Of a stretch of DNA of 64,000 nucleotides, positions 46,061-56,252 are shown piece by piece; position 1 is the stretch's first letter; each line of letters begins with the position of its first letter. A program made the translations under genes and the position numbers. The notes under the pieces were generated by a model. The model had not been told where the DNA came from. It searched no databases and saw nothing but the letters and a program-made list of their open reading frames with translations. This DNA comes from Pseudoalteromonas sp. MSK9-3 (GTDB lineage: Bacteria; Pseudomonadota; Gammaproteobacteria; Enterobacterales; Alteromonadaceae), in NCBI RefSeq assembly GCF_003590335.1, contig NZ_MIET01000030.1:186001-250000 (forward strand), written 5' to 3'.

Positions 46061-47071
46061 ATGAAAAAAGTTACGATTAACAGTGTTGCCACGTATGCAG
46101 GAGTGTCTAAAAAGACCGTTTCTCGCGTACTCAATAACGAGCCCAATGTGAGTCCGGCAACACGTGAAAAAGTACTTAAAGTCTTTAAAGAGCTCGACTA
46201 TACGCCAAACCCAATAGCAAGAGGGTTAGCCCGCAATCGTAGCTTTATTATTGGGTGTTTGTACGATAATCCGAGTAAGAGTTATATCACTCGGGTTCAA
46301 AGTGGTGCGCTAGAAGCGTGTCATAAGCACAATTATAATCTTTTGATCCACCCATGTGAGTTACGAGGCGAAGCATTAATCGCAAATATAGAAAACTTAT
46401 TAATGACCTCTCGACTCGATGGCTTAGTGTTAACGCCACCGTTTTCAGATTCTATTGAATTGATTGAGTTTTTGAAGAAAAAGAACGTTAATTATGCACG
46501 TGTGGCCTCTGCAATTGAAGATGACGAGTCGATTTCAGTAAGAAGTAATGATGAGCAGGGCGCATTTGAGATCACGGAACACTTAATTGAATTAGGCCAC
46601 AGCCATATTGCCTTTATTAAAGGTCACCCCGATCACAGTGCCACGGAGCAACGTTTTTCAGGGTATCAACGTGCATTGAGCGCTCATAACCTAACTTTTG
46701 ACGATACATTAGTTGCTGAAGGTAACTTTAGTTACCATTCTGGTGCTGATAGCGCCAAAGCCATTTTGGATATAAATCCGCGGCCTAGTGCGGTGTTTGC
46801 CTCAAATGATTACATGGCGGCAGCGGTATTAAAGTTGGCGACACAACGACAACTAAAAGTACCTGAAGACATTTCAATCGCGGGTTTTGACAATGCGCCA
46901 ATCGCACGTCATATTTGGCCCGGGTTAACGACCATTGCTCAGCCTGTGGAAGAAATGACGCGTCAAGCGGTAGAATTATTAATAGAGCAAATTGGTGGTG
47001 CACAGGTACAAGTTAGGCAAACAACCCTCGAAGCCAAGCTCATCACCAGAGAATCGACCTCTAAACCGTAG
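46061..47071 (+). CDS. LacI-family transcriptional regulator, glk-linked
   Basis: A 336-residue regulator: helix-turn-helix TINSVATYAGVSKKTVSRVL (5-24) with NNEPNVSP and the hinge NPIARGLARN, and a sugar-sensor domain with GLVLTPPF, VFASNDYMAAAVL and VPEDISIAGFDNAPIA. It is 12 bases after glk and most likely co-transcribed. It is the better candidate for the TGMATACGTATGCA sites, as the other LacI gene has its own distinct palindrome, but no evidence in the sequence decides this. In Alteromonadales, MalR-type LacI proteins control maltodextrin genes (family knowledge). Confidence 0.9.
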   Translation: MKKVTINSVATYAGVSKKTVSRVLNNEPNVSPATREKVLKVFKELDYTPNPIARGLARNRSFIIGCLYDNPSKSYITRVQSGALEACHKHNYNLLIHPCELRGEALIANIENLLMTSRLDGLVLTPPFSDSIELIEFLKKKNVNYARVASAIEDDESISVRSNDEQGAFEITEHLIELGHSHIAFIKGHPDHSATEQRFSGYQRALSAHNLTFDDTLVAEGNFSYHSGADSAKAILDINPRPSAVFASNDYMAAAVLKLATQRQLKVPEDISIAGFDNAPIARHIWPGLTTIAQPVEEMTRQAVELLIEQIGGAQVQVRQTTLEAKLITRESTSKP

Positions 47072-47236
47072 CGCTTATTATCGCGTATTTCACACATTCT
47101 ATTAATGGCTCAAGGATCACTTTTTGGGCCTTTACTATGTTCTAGATCAACCAGTTTTCTCTCATTTTACGTAGGATGAAGTGAGTGGCCAGTTAACCAA
47201 ACTGGCATTCTTATAACGAAAGAATAAGACATCAGC

Positions 47237-47476
47237 ATGAATATAGAACGTCATAGTCTCGCTAAAGAATTACCTGAATTTAAAGATAAAATTCACACGT
47301 TAAAAGTGAATGACCGCCATTTTGCACGCTTGTTTGATGATTATCATGACATTGATCATGCGGTGATCCGGATTGAAGATGGCATCGAAAATACCTCAGA
47401 TGCTTATTTGGAATCACTTAAAAAGCAACGATTACAATTAAAAGATCAGCTCTACCATATTCTTTGCAACAGCTAA
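47237..47476 (+). CDS. YdcH-family (DUF465) small protein
   Basis: A 79-residue protein, mostly two helices: HSLAKELPEFKDKIHTLK and then DHAVIRIEDGIENTSDAYLESLKKQRLQLKDQL, the DUF465 pattern with KQRLQLKD at the end. No precise function is known in the family. It is not linked to its neighbours; the upstream LacI gene is 165 bases away. Confidence 0.88.
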   Translation: MNIERHSLAKELPEFKDKIHTLKVNDRHFARLFDDYHDIDHAVIRIEDGIENTSDAYLESLKKQRLQLKDQLYHILCNS

Positions 47477-47510
47477 TGTGAAATAGCTCAAATAAGTTAG
47501 CAAGGCCTGA

Positions 47511-47541
47511 ATGAGGTAATCTTGTAAAGGCCTTTTGAGTT
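47511..47541 (+). terminator. Possible terminator after the YdcH gene
   Basis: CAAGGCC and GGCCTTTTG pair across a loop of about 21 bases with a short T-run. The loop is long and the stem short, so this is a weak call. Confidence 0.4.
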
Positions 47542-47610
47542 GAGCGCGTAAGCAGCAGTTTTATAAATTTAAACTATACTCAATGCATATTGAAAGCATA
47601 GGTATGGTTT

Positions 47611-49215
47611 GTGAATGTACTCGCATTAGTTCTTGTTTTATTGGGTGCCTTAGGTCTATGTGTATCACTTAAACCTGCGATTAAAGTGTGCCAAATCTCA
47701 CCACGTGTGGGCTGGCGTGTCCTGTTGGTGTTAATACTTTTCTTTGTCATTGGTTACGTTGCTTTTGCTACTTATCTGCTCGATAAAAACGTGGAGAACA
47801 TACTTGATTTAGGTGTGTCGCTCATTCTATTTTTTGGCGCTGTATTTGTTATTATTATTAATAACATGAGTAAAGATAGCTTGGTTGAGCTTGCACAAAT
47901 AGTTGAAAAAGAGCGCTTTAATGCGCATCATGATTTTTTAACTCAACTCGAAAATCGCCAGCAATGCATGGCAAAAATCTCGGCATTGCAAAATTCAAAT
48001 ACCGACTTTTCAGTTATGTTGATTGATTTAAATAATTTTAAGCAGATGAATGATGCGATTGGGCATTTGTTTGGTGACAAAATTTTAATTCATTTGGCAG
48101 AACGATTTTCGCGTGCGCTTTTACCACATAACAGCTTGTATCGAATGGGAGGAGATGAGTTTATTATCGTTATAAATGGTAACCGAGAGAGCGATATTTA
48201 TGGGCAAAATAATGCACTGCTGAGTGAGCTCCATACACCTTTAGTGGTTGATGAACTTAGCGTAGATATTCATTACAGTGCGGGTACGAGTATTTATAAC
48301 TGTGAGGAGCCAAAAGATGCCATTGACCTTCTCAAGCAAGCCGATATTGCCATGTACAGTGCCAAACGTACCAAACAAAGCTTGGTTATTTTTGATGAGT
48401 ATTTACATCAAGATTCAGACGAAGAATTTCATTTAATTAGCCGATTGAAAACCGCGTTAAATGGTGGTGAGCTGACGGTTTATTATCAACCAATTGTGTG
48501 TGCACAGTCAGGAGAAATCCATGGTGCAGAAGCGTTATTGAGGTGGCCGCAGAAAGATGGTTCAGTGATCATGCCAGAGAGTTTTATCGGCATTGCAGAG
48601 AACAATAATATGATCCGTCAGGTGAGTTTATTTGTGATCAATCGGGTATTTCAAGATTTACCTCGATTGTTGCAAGCTGATCCTAGCTTGATTGTGCACG
48701 TGAATTTATCAAGCCAAGATTTCTTAGGAAAAGACTTAATCAAGTTACTCGCCTCTCATGTTAACAATGCACAAGTAGATGCACGCCATGTTATGTTCGA
48801 GCTTACTGAAAGCATGATGATGACCGATTTGGTACAGGCACATGATTTGGTGGAAACGTTAATAGAAATGGGCTTTTCAGTCAGTATTGACGATTTTGGT
48901 ACAGGCTTTTCCTCATTTTCACTACTTAAAGAATTGTCGATAGCGCAAATTAAAATCGATCGCTCATTTATTGATGAGTGCATTAGCAATGAAAAAGACC
49001 AAGTTATTGTGGAAACCGCGGTGTTTTTAGCTAAAAGGTTAGGGTGCAGTGTTGTGGCAGAAGGGGTGGACAGTGATGGGGTGATAGAGTATTTAAATTC
49101 TCTTAATTGTGATTATTTCCAAGGATTTAAAATAAGCGAAGCGTTACCCTTAACGGCATGTATTAATTGGATAGAGTCTTCTGGTATGGTTAAAACTGCA
49201 CTTCGCAAATATTAA
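47611..49215 (+). CDS. GGDEF-EAL membrane protein, cyclic-di-GMP turnover
   Basis: A 534-residue protein with three N-terminal transmembrane segments (about 1-20, 35-58, 66-88) and little periplasmic sequence, then GGDEF (about 110-265) and EAL (about 280-525) domains. The GGDEF motif is intact (RMGGDEFII), but no I-site Arg-x-x-Asp precedes it at the usual spacing. EAL residues are intact: GAEALLRW, HVNLSSQDF, FELTESMM, SIDDFGTGFSS, IKIDRSF and VAEGVDS, so hydrolysis of cyclic di-GMP is likely, with the GGDEF part a cyclase or GTP-binding regulator. GTG 47611 is used because AGG-type spacing precedes it and no ATG is in frame nearby. It stands alone. Confidence 0.9.
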   Translation: MNVLALVLVLLGALGLCVSLKPAIKVCQISPRVGWRVLLVLILFFVIGYVAFATYLLDKNVENILDLGVSLILFFGAVFVIIINNMSKDSLVELAQIVEKERFNAHHDFLTQLENRQQCMAKISALQNSNTDFSVMLIDLNNFKQMNDAIGHLFGDKILIHLAERFSRALLPHNSLYRMGGDEFIIVINGNRESDIYGQNNALLSELHTPLVVDELSVDIHYSAGTSIYNCEEPKDAIDLLKQADIAMYSAKRTKQSLVIFDEYLHQDSDEEFHLISRLKTALNGGELTVYYQPIVCAQSGEIHGAEALLRWPQKDGSVIMPESFIGIAENNNMIRQVSLFVINRVFQDLPRLLQADPSLIVHVNLSSQDFLGKDLIKLLASHVNNAQVDARHVMFELTESMMMTDLVQAHDLVETLIEMGFSVSIDDFGTGFSSFSLLKELSIAQIKIDRSFIDECISNEKDQVIVETAVFLAKRLGCSVVAEGVDSDGVIEYLNSLNCDYFQGFKISEALPLTACINWIESSGMVKTALRKY

Positions 49216-49463
49216 AGTGAGCGAGAAGGGGGGCTTTATCAGAACAAAGCAAGCGACTCAGTTATGGTGTCTTTTTGTCACTCATATCAAGCAAACCTAA
49301 CTTAACCTTGCCTAACAATGTCACCATAGCCCGCCTTGATTTAATAGAGTTAACGTAAAACACCGTGAATACAGTTGTCTCTCGTATTATTGTGATCACA
49401 TGTGAAAGTGAATATTACATCCTCAGGTCTTATTCAATATGAGTATAAAATGAGAGCACATGT

Positions 49464-49685
49464 ATGTGTGGTTCAGTGAAGCCGAGTCGGCGCATAAATA
49501 AAGCATCGAATGTACACATCAACCAGATGACACCCAGTCAAAGAGCGCGCTATACACTTGTTGCAAATGCGGCTGCAGAGCGACGCGCGCGGTCACAACT
49601 AAAAACTAAAACCATGAATGATTCGCACGCCCCTCAAAATGTATGGCGGTGTATATACTCATACTTTTTGAGGTTTTGTCGCTAA
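49464..49685 (+). CDS. Small hypothetical protein, weak
   Basis: A 73-residue basic ORF with a helical Arg/Ala middle (SQRARYTLVANAAAERRARSQL). No family is recognised, and the ribosome site is unclear. It overlaps the LysR gene end by four bases and otherwise fills the 460-base gap between the GGDEF-EAL and LysR genes, where TGTGATCACA at 49391-49400 is a short palindrome. It could be a shadow of non-coding DNA. Kept as a low-confidence call. Confidence 0.3.
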   Translation: MCGSVKPSRRINKASNVHINQMTPSQRARYTLVANAAAERRARSQLKTKTMNDSHAPQNVWRCIYSYFLRFCR

Positions 49686-50653
49686 AAGCGCGGTATAGCG
49701 GTAGGGGCTTTAAAGCCATACATGCTTGAAAAGTTGGGAATGTTATTTTCCCATATTGGAATGTCTTTTCCAATGTATTCTCTTATGGCATCAAAGAATA
49801 ACCGTGTTCTTACGGGTAAGTCTCTGTGTGGGTATACGGCATACATGGCACTGTAATCCATAAGTTTTACATCGGTTAGAAAAGGGATCAATTCTCCGCG
49901 TTTAACTTCTTGGTCGACTAGAAAAGCGGGTACGACACAAAAAGCCGTATCTGAAAGGACTTTAAGGAGGATAAGCTCTCCATCGTTTGAGCGGAATACG
50001 CTTTTAATGGGTACTTCTTGGGTGATGCCATTGGTATTGAAGTAACTTACCCCATTGAAGCGCAAGCCATCACTGGCATACGTTGCTGCCGGCATGTTAG
50101 TGAGTTCATCAATTGACTTAGGTGTGCCATAGGTGGCCAAAAATTGCGGAGTGGCAAGCATGAGTAATCTATTTCTCGCGATTTTTCGTGCAATTAAGGA
50201 GGAGTCTTTTGGTTCGCCAACTCGAAATGCCAAATCAAACCCTTCACCCACAATGTCGACCAGTCGATCTTCTAGGCGCAGCTCAACTTCCACTTGTGGG
50301 AAGCGTTTTTGGAATTCATTTATAACGGGCTGCACATAGCGTCGTCCAACAATGGTGGAGCTGGTAATACGCAGTAGCCCCTTGGGTTCTGTGTGGTAGT
50401 TCTCAGCTAACAATTGAGTTTCACTCAGTAATTTACGTAATTCTTGTGCTTTTTTTACCATTTCTGCACCCGCAGCGGTGAGTGAAAATGAGCGAGTTGT
50501 TCTGTTAAGTAGGCGTACGCTCAGTTCATCCTCCAGTCTACCAATTTGTTTTGATATCACTGAGCGGTCAATATTTCTGATTTGAGCCGCTTTGGCAAAT
50601 GATCCGCGCTCCACGACATCTAAAAACATAAGTAAACGGGTACTAATATCCAT
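49682..50653 (-). CDS. LysR-family transcriptional regulator
   Basis: A 323-residue regulator: N-terminal winged helix-turn-helix with LDVVERGSFAKAAQIRNIDRS and SKQIGRLEDELSVRLLNR, then a two-part sensor domain (about 90-300) of the type that binds small effectors, as in AaeR/DmlR-like proteins with short N-D-G loops. It is divergent from the RND pump genes, with a 118-base shared control region, so it most likely controls them. The inducer is unknown. Confidence 0.9.
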   Translation of the reverse strand: MDISTRLLMFLDVVERGSFAKAAQIRNIDRSVISKQIGRLEDELSVRLLNRTTRSFSLTAAGAEMVKKAQELRKLLSETQLLAENYHTEPKGLLRITSSTIVGRRYVQPVINEFQKRFPQVEVELRLEDRLVDIVGEGFDLAFRVGEPKDSSLIARKIARNRLLMLATPQFLATYGTPKSIDELTNMPAATYASDGLRFNGVSYFNTNGITQEVPIKSVFRSNDGELILLKVLSDTAFCVVPAFLVDQEVKRGELIPFLTDVKLMDYSAMYAVYPHRDLPVRTRLFFDAIREYIGKDIPIWENNIPNFSSMYGFKAPTAIPRF

Positions 50654-50771
50654 TTTTTTCTCTATATAATATTATTGGTGTTATTTTGGCACTAATGAAT
50701 TTAAAAATCGATGCTTTTTTGTCTCTTATCTCATGGTTACACTGTACCGCATTATGAGAAAGGGGTCCAAA

Positions 50772-51959
50772 ATGAAAAAACCATTTATCGTTCTATCAAT
50801 TTTAGCAGGGTTAGCTTACCTCTCAGGTTGTACAGAGTTGCAAGCGCAAGGTGAGCAACCTGCAGTGCAAGCTTTTAAGCAGCCCATTGATGTTGCACAA
50901 GTTCAGAGCTACCCAGTGCAATCATGGTTTACTTATACTAGTCGATTAGAAGCTGTTGAAACAGTACACTTACGGCCAAGAATATCGGGTGTAGTGGAGT
51001 CATTAAACTTTAAAGAAGGCCAGCAAGTAAATGCGGGTGATACTTTGTTTATTTTGGATCAACGACCTTTTAAAGCTAAAGTTTCTGAACTGACGGCTCA
51101 GTTAGCTAGCGCAAATGCAGCATTACAGCAGGCTAAAAATGAGTCTAAGCGAGCAGAACGTTTATCGAGCAGTGATTCAATTGCACAAGAAGAGCTTGAA
51201 AGCCGTCGTTCAGTACTTGCACAGCGTCGAGCTGATGTATTAGCGACGCAAGCAAAATTAGATGCCGCGCAACTTGATTTAAACTTTACAGAGGTTAAAG
51301 CACCGATTAATGGCATTGTTTCACGTGCGCAGATCACGGCTGGAAACACCGTTCAAGCAGGACAAAGTGAATTAACTCAAATTGTCTCTGACTCTCATCT
51401 CTACGCTTACTTTGATATTAACGAGCGCACGTGGCAGCGCACGTTTTCTGATCTTCGTGGCGATAAAAAGACACAAGTACTAATGCAGCTCACTGGCCAG
51501 TCAGCGTTTGCACATCAGGGGGCTATCGACTTTATAGACAACACCATTAATGCTCAGACAGGCACACTCAGAGTGCGTGCCGTATTTGATGCAGACAATA
51601 GCTTAAAACCTGGCGCATTTGCACGTATTCGTCTCGCTTCTAGCGAGGCTAAGCCGCAAATTTTAATTCCTGAAAAGTCAATTGGTACTGATCTTAAAAA
51701 TAGGTTTGTATTGGTCACTGATGAGAATGATATTTTGCAGTACAGGCTAGTGAAGTTGGGCGAACGCTATGGTTCATTGCGTAGTGTAGTATCTGGTTTA
51801 TCGGTTGGCGATAAAGTAGCTGTTAATGGGCCTGCTAGGGTTGGACCTGGGATGCCGATTTCACCTCAAATGGTTGAAATAGATACACAAGGGCAGTTGT
51901 TAGTACTTGATACAACAAAACATACGGTCCCTGTGATCACTATGCAGCAAGGTGAATAG
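50772..51959 (+). CDS. RND efflux membrane-fusion protein (AcrA/MexE type)
   Basis: A 395-residue periplasmic adaptor lipoprotein of a tripartite efflux pump; lipobox LSGC (about Cys20). The alpha-hairpin and lipoyl parts are visible (VHLRPRISGVVESLNFKEGQ; then coiled-coil Ala/Gln/Lys-rich residues about 95-160 with QEELESRRSVLAQ), followed by FTEVKAPINGIVSRAQITAG, and the barrel domain to the end. Start ATG 50772 is chosen because AAGGGG lies 6 bases upstream; ATG 50733 would add 13 residues without a site. One base lies between its stop and the pump gene. Confidence 0.93.
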   Translation: MKKPFIVLSILAGLAYLSGCTELQAQGEQPAVQAFKQPIDVAQVQSYPVQSWFTYTSRLEAVETVHLRPRISGVVESLNFKEGQQVNAGDTLFILDQRPFKAKVSELTAQLASANAALQQAKNESKRAERLSSSDSIAQEELESRRSVLAQRRADVLATQAKLDAAQLDLNFTEVKAPINGIVSRAQITAGNTVQAGQSELTQIVSDSHLYAYFDINERTWQRTFSDLRGDKKTQVLMQLTGQSAFAHQGAIDFIDNTINAQTGTLRVRAVFDADNSLKPGAFARIRLASSEAKPQILIPEKSIGTDLKNRFVLVTDENDILQYRLVKLGERYGSLRSVVSGLSVGDKVAVNGPARVGPGMPISPQMVEIDTQGQLLVLDTTKHTVPVITMQQGE

Positions 51960-51960
51960 C

Positions 51961-54900
51961 ATGTCTTTTTCTCACTTTTTTATTAAACGGCCTATTTTTG
52001 CTGCCATGCTATCGTTGGTCATACTCATTGCAGGTGCAATCAGTTTGTTCCAACTCCCCGTGAGTGAATACCCTGAAGTTGTGCCTCCGACGGTCGTGGT
52101 TACGGCAAATTATCCGGGCGCAAACCCTAAGGTTATTGCTGAAACAGTGGCAACGCCGTTAGAGCAAGAGATCAATGGCACAGAAAACATGCTTTATATG
52201 TTTTCACAGGCAACAAGTGACGGTCGTATGACATTGACGGTTACCTTTGCATTAGGAACAGATCTTGATAGAGCGCAGGTTCAAGTACAGAACAGAGTAA
52301 ACAGTGCTTTACCTCGATTACCGCAAGAAGTACAGCGACTGGGTGTGGTTGCTGAAAAAGCTTCGCCTGACTTAACAATGGTGGTGCATTTATTTTCACC
52401 GGAAAATACGCATGATACGGCTTATTTGTCTAATTATGCAGACTTGTATGTTAAAGACCAAATAGCCCGTTTACCAGGTGTGGGCGATGTGCAGCTATTT
52501 GGTGGTGGAAAGTATGCCATGCGAGTGTGGTTAAACCCAGATGCATTGGCGGCTAACCAATTGACTGCAATGGACGTGGTATCTGCACTGCGTGCGCAAA
52601 ATCAGCAAGTTGCAGCGGGTAGTTTAGGTGCGCAGCCATCAGCGAATGAGGCACAATTTCAAGTTTTATTAAATGTTAAAGGCCGTTTAGGCAGTATTGA
52701 AGAATTTAATAAGGTCGTTATTAAAGTCGGCGATAATGGTGCGCTTATTCGTTTAGGTGATGTTGCGCGAGTGGAGCTAGGTCAAAATTCGTATGCTTTG
52801 CGCGCTATGTTAAATGGCCAACCAGCACTCGCAATGCCAATTTTCCAAAGGCCGGGCTCGAATGCGATTGAATTGTCAGATCAAGTGCGTGCAACGATGG
52901 CACGCTTAAGTGAGTCATTCCCCAGTGGTGTGGAATACGATATTGTTTACGATCCTACCGTATTTGTGCGTGGCTCAATTGATGCTGTCATTACCACACT
53001 ATTAGAGGCGGTGGTGTTAGTTGTATTGGTTGTGATTTTATTTTTACAAACATGGCGTGCATCTATTATTCCTTTAATAGCAGTGCCGGTCTCACTTGTA
53101 GGAACGTTTGCAGTCATGCAGTGGTTGGGTGTATCTATCAATACCTTGTCACTGTTTGGGTTAGTGTTAGCTATCGGTATTGTGGTAGATGATGCCATTG
53201 TGGTGGTGGAAAACGTTGAGCGTAATATTGCCAAAGGGTTAAGCCCATTTGAAGCAACAAAAGTGGCGATGAATGAAGTCACCGGTCCAATTATTGCGAT
53301 TGCGCTGGTGTTGTGTGCCGTGTTTATTCCTACCGCGTTTATTACAGGGCTATCAGGGCAGTTTTATAAGCAGTTTGCTTTGACTATTACGATCTCAACG
53401 ATCATCTCTGCGGTAAATTCACTGACATTATCACCGGCATTGTCAGCCATGTTACTTAAGCCACATGGCAGTAAACCTGACTTTTTAACGCGTATCTTGA
53501 ACAAACTCTTTGGCAAATGGTTATTTGAACCGTTTAACCGATTTTTTGATAAAAGCAGTGCGGGCTATGAGAAGTTTGTCAAAAAGCTGATCAGAATGTC
53601 GTTAGTCATTGGGGTGGTATATGTGGCGTTACTGGGTTCAACCGTTAAGTTATTCGATATGGTGCCAGGTGGTTTTATTCCAGCTCAAGACAAACAGTAC
53701 CTCGTTGCTATTGCGCAATTGCCTGATGCAGCCAGTTTAGATAGAACTGAAAATGTGGTTAAGCAGATGGAACAAATTGCGCTGCAGGTGCCTGGTGTGG
53801 CAAATACAGTGTCATTTCCTGGATTATCAGTAAATGGTTTCACTAATAGTCCCAATGCCGGTATTGTCTTTACGCCTCTCGCACCTTTTGAAGAGCGTAC
53901 TGATCCGAGTCAATCTGCTATGGCGATTGCGATGGAGCTAAATAAGCGTTTTACTGCGATTGATGAAGCGTTTGTTGCCGTGTTTCCACCTCCGCCTATT
54001 CAGGGGTTAGGAACAACCGGAGGTTTTAAAGTACAAATACAAGACCGTGATAATAAGGGATTTGAGACGCTATTTGCTGCATTAAACACGGTGACGAATG
54101 AAGCGAGAAAAGATCCTGCGCTTACCGGGCTATTTTCAAGCTTTAGAATCCAAGTGCCGCAAATGGATATCGATATTGACCGTGAGCAGGCATTAATTCA
54201 AGGGATCCCTTTATCTGAGGTCTTTGATGCGCTGCAAGTATATATGGGGTCGTTATACGTTAATGACTTTAATATGTTTGGTAGAACATATCAGGTCACT
54301 GCTCAGGCGGAAGCTGAGCACCGTCTTGACCCTAAACAAATCTTAAATTTAAGAGTACGCAATGGGCATGGTGATATGGTACCACTTGGTTCTGTATTGA
54401 CCGTAACACCGACGACGGGACCTGATAGGGTTATGCATTATAACGGCTATCCAAGCGCTGAACTAAACGGCAGCCCAGCTGTGGGGTATAGCTCAGACCA
54501 AGCTCAGCAAGCGATGGAACGTATTTTAGCGAAGCACCTTCCAACAGGCATGGGATTCGAATGGACAGATGTTACTTATCAGCAAATATTAGCCGGTAAT
54601 ACCATGATGTATATATTCCCATTGGTTGTGTTGTTGGTGTTTATGGTGTTAGCCGCTCAATATGAAAGTTTACGTTTGCCATTGGCGATCATTCTGATTG
54701 TACCTATGACAATATTCTCCGCATTATTAGGTGTATGGTGGGTCGGTGGAGACAATAATATTTTTACTCAAATAGCCTTAATTGTACTAGTGGCATTAGC
54801 GTGTAAAAATGCAATTTTAATGGTGGAATTTGCTAAAGAGCAACATGATGACGGGCAAAGTCACCTGTCGGCCATTATTGAGGCATGTCGATTACGATTA

Positions 54901-55110
54901 CGACCTATTTTGATGACGTCGATTTCATTTACTGCGGGTGTGATCCCATTAGTGATGGCATCAGGGGCGGGCGCAGAAATGCGTCATGCAATGGGGATTG
55001 CTGTGTTTTTCGGTATGATTGGCGTGACGGTATTTGGGTTATTATTTACGCCGGTATTTTATATGCTGGTCAATCGTAAAAGTGTCAAGAAGGCAGAGCA
55101 GACTATTTAG
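51961..55110 (+). CDS. RND multidrug efflux pump, AcrB/MexF type
   Basis: A 1049-residue inner-membrane transporter that uses the proton gradient to push lipophilic compounds out through an outer-membrane channel. The typical opening FFIKRPIFAAMLSLVILIAGA is followed by large periplasmic loops. TM4 has IGIVVDDAIVVVENVER with the two proton-relay Asp, and the second half has LVALACKNAILMVEFAKEQ. AAGGTG lies 7 bases before ATG 51961; the upstream GTG at 51952 overlaps the adaptor gene. It forms an operon with the adaptor, divergent from the LysR gene. No TolC-type channel gene is next to it, so the channel must be encoded elsewhere. Confidence 0.96.
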   Translation: MSFSHFFIKRPIFAAMLSLVILIAGAISLFQLPVSEYPEVVPPTVVVTANYPGANPKVIAETVATPLEQEINGTENMLYMFSQATSDGRMTLTVTFALGTDLDRAQVQVQNRVNSALPRLPQEVQRLGVVAEKASPDLTMVVHLFSPENTHDTAYLSNYADLYVKDQIARLPGVGDVQLFGGGKYAMRVWLNPDALAANQLTAMDVVSALRAQNQQVAAGSLGAQPSANEAQFQVLLNVKGRLGSIEEFNKVVIKVGDNGALIRLGDVARVELGQNSYALRAMLNGQPALAMPIFQRPGSNAIELSDQVRATMARLSESFPSGVEYDIVYDPTVFVRGSIDAVITTLLEAVVLVVLVVILFLQTWRASIIPLIAVPVSLVGTFAVMQWLGVSINTLSLFGLVLAIGIVVDDAIVVVENVERNIAKGLSPFEATKVAMNEVTGPIIAIALVLCAVFIPTAFITGLSGQFYKQFALTITISTIISAVNSLTLSPALSAMLLKPHGSKPDFLTRILNKLFGKWLFEPFNRFFDKSSAGYEKFVKKLIRMSLVIGVVYVALLGSTVKLFDMVPGGFIPAQDKQYLVAIAQLPDAASLDRTENVVKQMEQIALQVPGVANTVSFPGLSVNGFTNSPNAGIVFTPLAPFEERTDPSQSAMAIAMELNKRFTAIDEAFVAVFPPPPIQGLGTTGGFKVQIQDRDNKGFETLFAALNTVTNEARKDPALTGLFSSFRIQVPQMDIDIDREQALIQGIPLSEVFDALQVYMGSLYVNDFNMFGRTYQVTAQAEAEHRLDPKQILNLRVRNGHGDMVPLGSVLTVTPTTGPDRVMHYNGYPSAELNGSPAVGYSSDQAQQAMERILAKHLPTGMGFEWTDVTYQQILAGNTMMYIFPLVVLLVFMVLAAQYESLRLPLAIILIVPMTIFSALLGVWWVGGDNNIFTQIALIVLVALACKNAILMVEFAKEQHDDGQSHLSAIIEACRLRLRPILMTSISFTAGVIPLVMASGAGAEMRHAMGIAVFFGMIGVTVFGLLFTPVFYMLVNRKSVKKAEQTI

Positions 55111-55244
55111 ATTTGTAACAGTGAGTGAACTTTTGGTTGTAGCAATCTTGATTGAATGTTCTAATAATTAACATAGTGCAGGTTACGTTACCTCAGGCAT
55201 GGATGCCCTAAACTATCGAATAACACGTAAAAGTTGAGAGAATT

Positions 55245-56243
55245 ATGGTTGAATTACCACATGAGATGAAAGCTGTTTTGTTAACAGAAGTAGGTGTCGA
55301 TTTTAAATTGATTGATGCTTGCATCCCTGTGCCACAACTTTCGGATCAAGAGGTACTGGTTAAAATCGAGTACGTTGGTTTGACAGGGTTAGACGCCAAA
55401 TTTGTTCAACAAGGGACCCCATGCTGGCAATACCCAAGAGTGTTTGGCTTAGATGCGGTGGGTGTTGTGGTTGCCGGTCCAAAAGGGGGGCACCCAGAAG
55501 TTGGGGCGCGAGTTATGTGGCACAATGATATTGCCAGCGAAGGGGTGCTTAGTGAATATGTGAAGGTTCCTAATTTTGCACTCACTGTGTTACCCGCTGA
55601 TATAAACCCTGCGTTGGCTGCTAGCTTGCCTACTCCTGGGATGACTGCGCTCATTGCATTGTATAAATTGCAATTGGAAGAAGGCGATACCATTTTTATT
55701 GAGTCAGGCAATACCTGTGTGGGTCAATTAGCAGTACAAATGGCTTATCAGCAAGGACTCACCGTGATCACCAGTTCACCGAAACAATGCACAACGGCAC
55801 TAAAAAAATTAGGCGCTGAACTGGTTTTGGATGAAAATGACGCGGATATTGGGCAAAAAATACAAAAGCATTTTGGGTACGACACAGTGCATGGTGTGAT
55901 TGATATGTCAGGCAAGTATACGAATAAGCTGCTAGAGTTTCTTCAGTTTTGTGGGCGGATCAGTTGCGTTTCTGGTTTAGCTACACTTGATGAAACTTTG
56001 TTATTTAAAAAGGCACCTAATATCGGCATCGTTTCTTTGCCTGGTGCGTGGCTTGCAAAAAGTATTTGCGCACAACAACGTATGTCTTTTCTGGGAAATG
56101 TCCTAACGGATTATTTACAGCAAGAGCAGTTATGTTTATCAGAGAAAGAGGTGATTGCTTTTGATGCTGTGAGTATATACGAAGCATTAATAGCACGCAT
56201 TAACGGTAACAGTCACTTCTATCAGGTGGTTAAGGTTGCTTAA
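55245..56243 (+). CDS. MDR superfamily NAD(P)-dependent oxidoreductase
   Basis: A 332-residue protein of the medium-chain dehydrogenase/quinone-oxidoreductase type. The GroES-like N domain is about 10-130, the Rossmann domain follows with FIESGNTCVGQLAVQMA, where the usual Gly-rich loop is degenerate (a Ser-Gly-Asn-Thr-Cys-Val-Gly form rather than G-x-G-x-x-G), and the end region resembles the family. The zinc-site Cys and His are absent, so it is not a zinc alcohol dehydrogenase; a quinone or enal reductase is more likely. The ATG has GAGAGAA upstream. It follows the pump by 130 bases and need not be co-transcribed. Confidence 0.8.
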   Translation: MVELPHEMKAVLLTEVGVDFKLIDACIPVPQLSDQEVLVKIEYVGLTGLDAKFVQQGTPCWQYPRVFGLDAVGVVVAGPKGGHPEVGARVMWHNDIASEGVLSEYVKVPNFALTVLPADINPALAASLPTPGMTALIALYKLQLEEGDTIFIESGNTCVGQLAVQMAYQQGLTVITSSPKQCTTALKKLGAELVLDENDADIGQKIQKHFGYDTVHGVIDMSGKYTNKLLEFLQFCGRISCVSGLATLDETLLFKKAPNIGIVSLPGAWLAKSICAQQRMSFLGNVLTDYLQQEQLCLSEKEVIAFDAVSIYEALIARINGNSHFYQVVKVA

Positions 56244-56252
56244 TTCATAGAT

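Noticed and set aside
49391..49400. TGTGATCACA as a CRP site
   Set aside because: The half-sites TGTGA and TCACA touch without the 6-base spacer needed for CRP.
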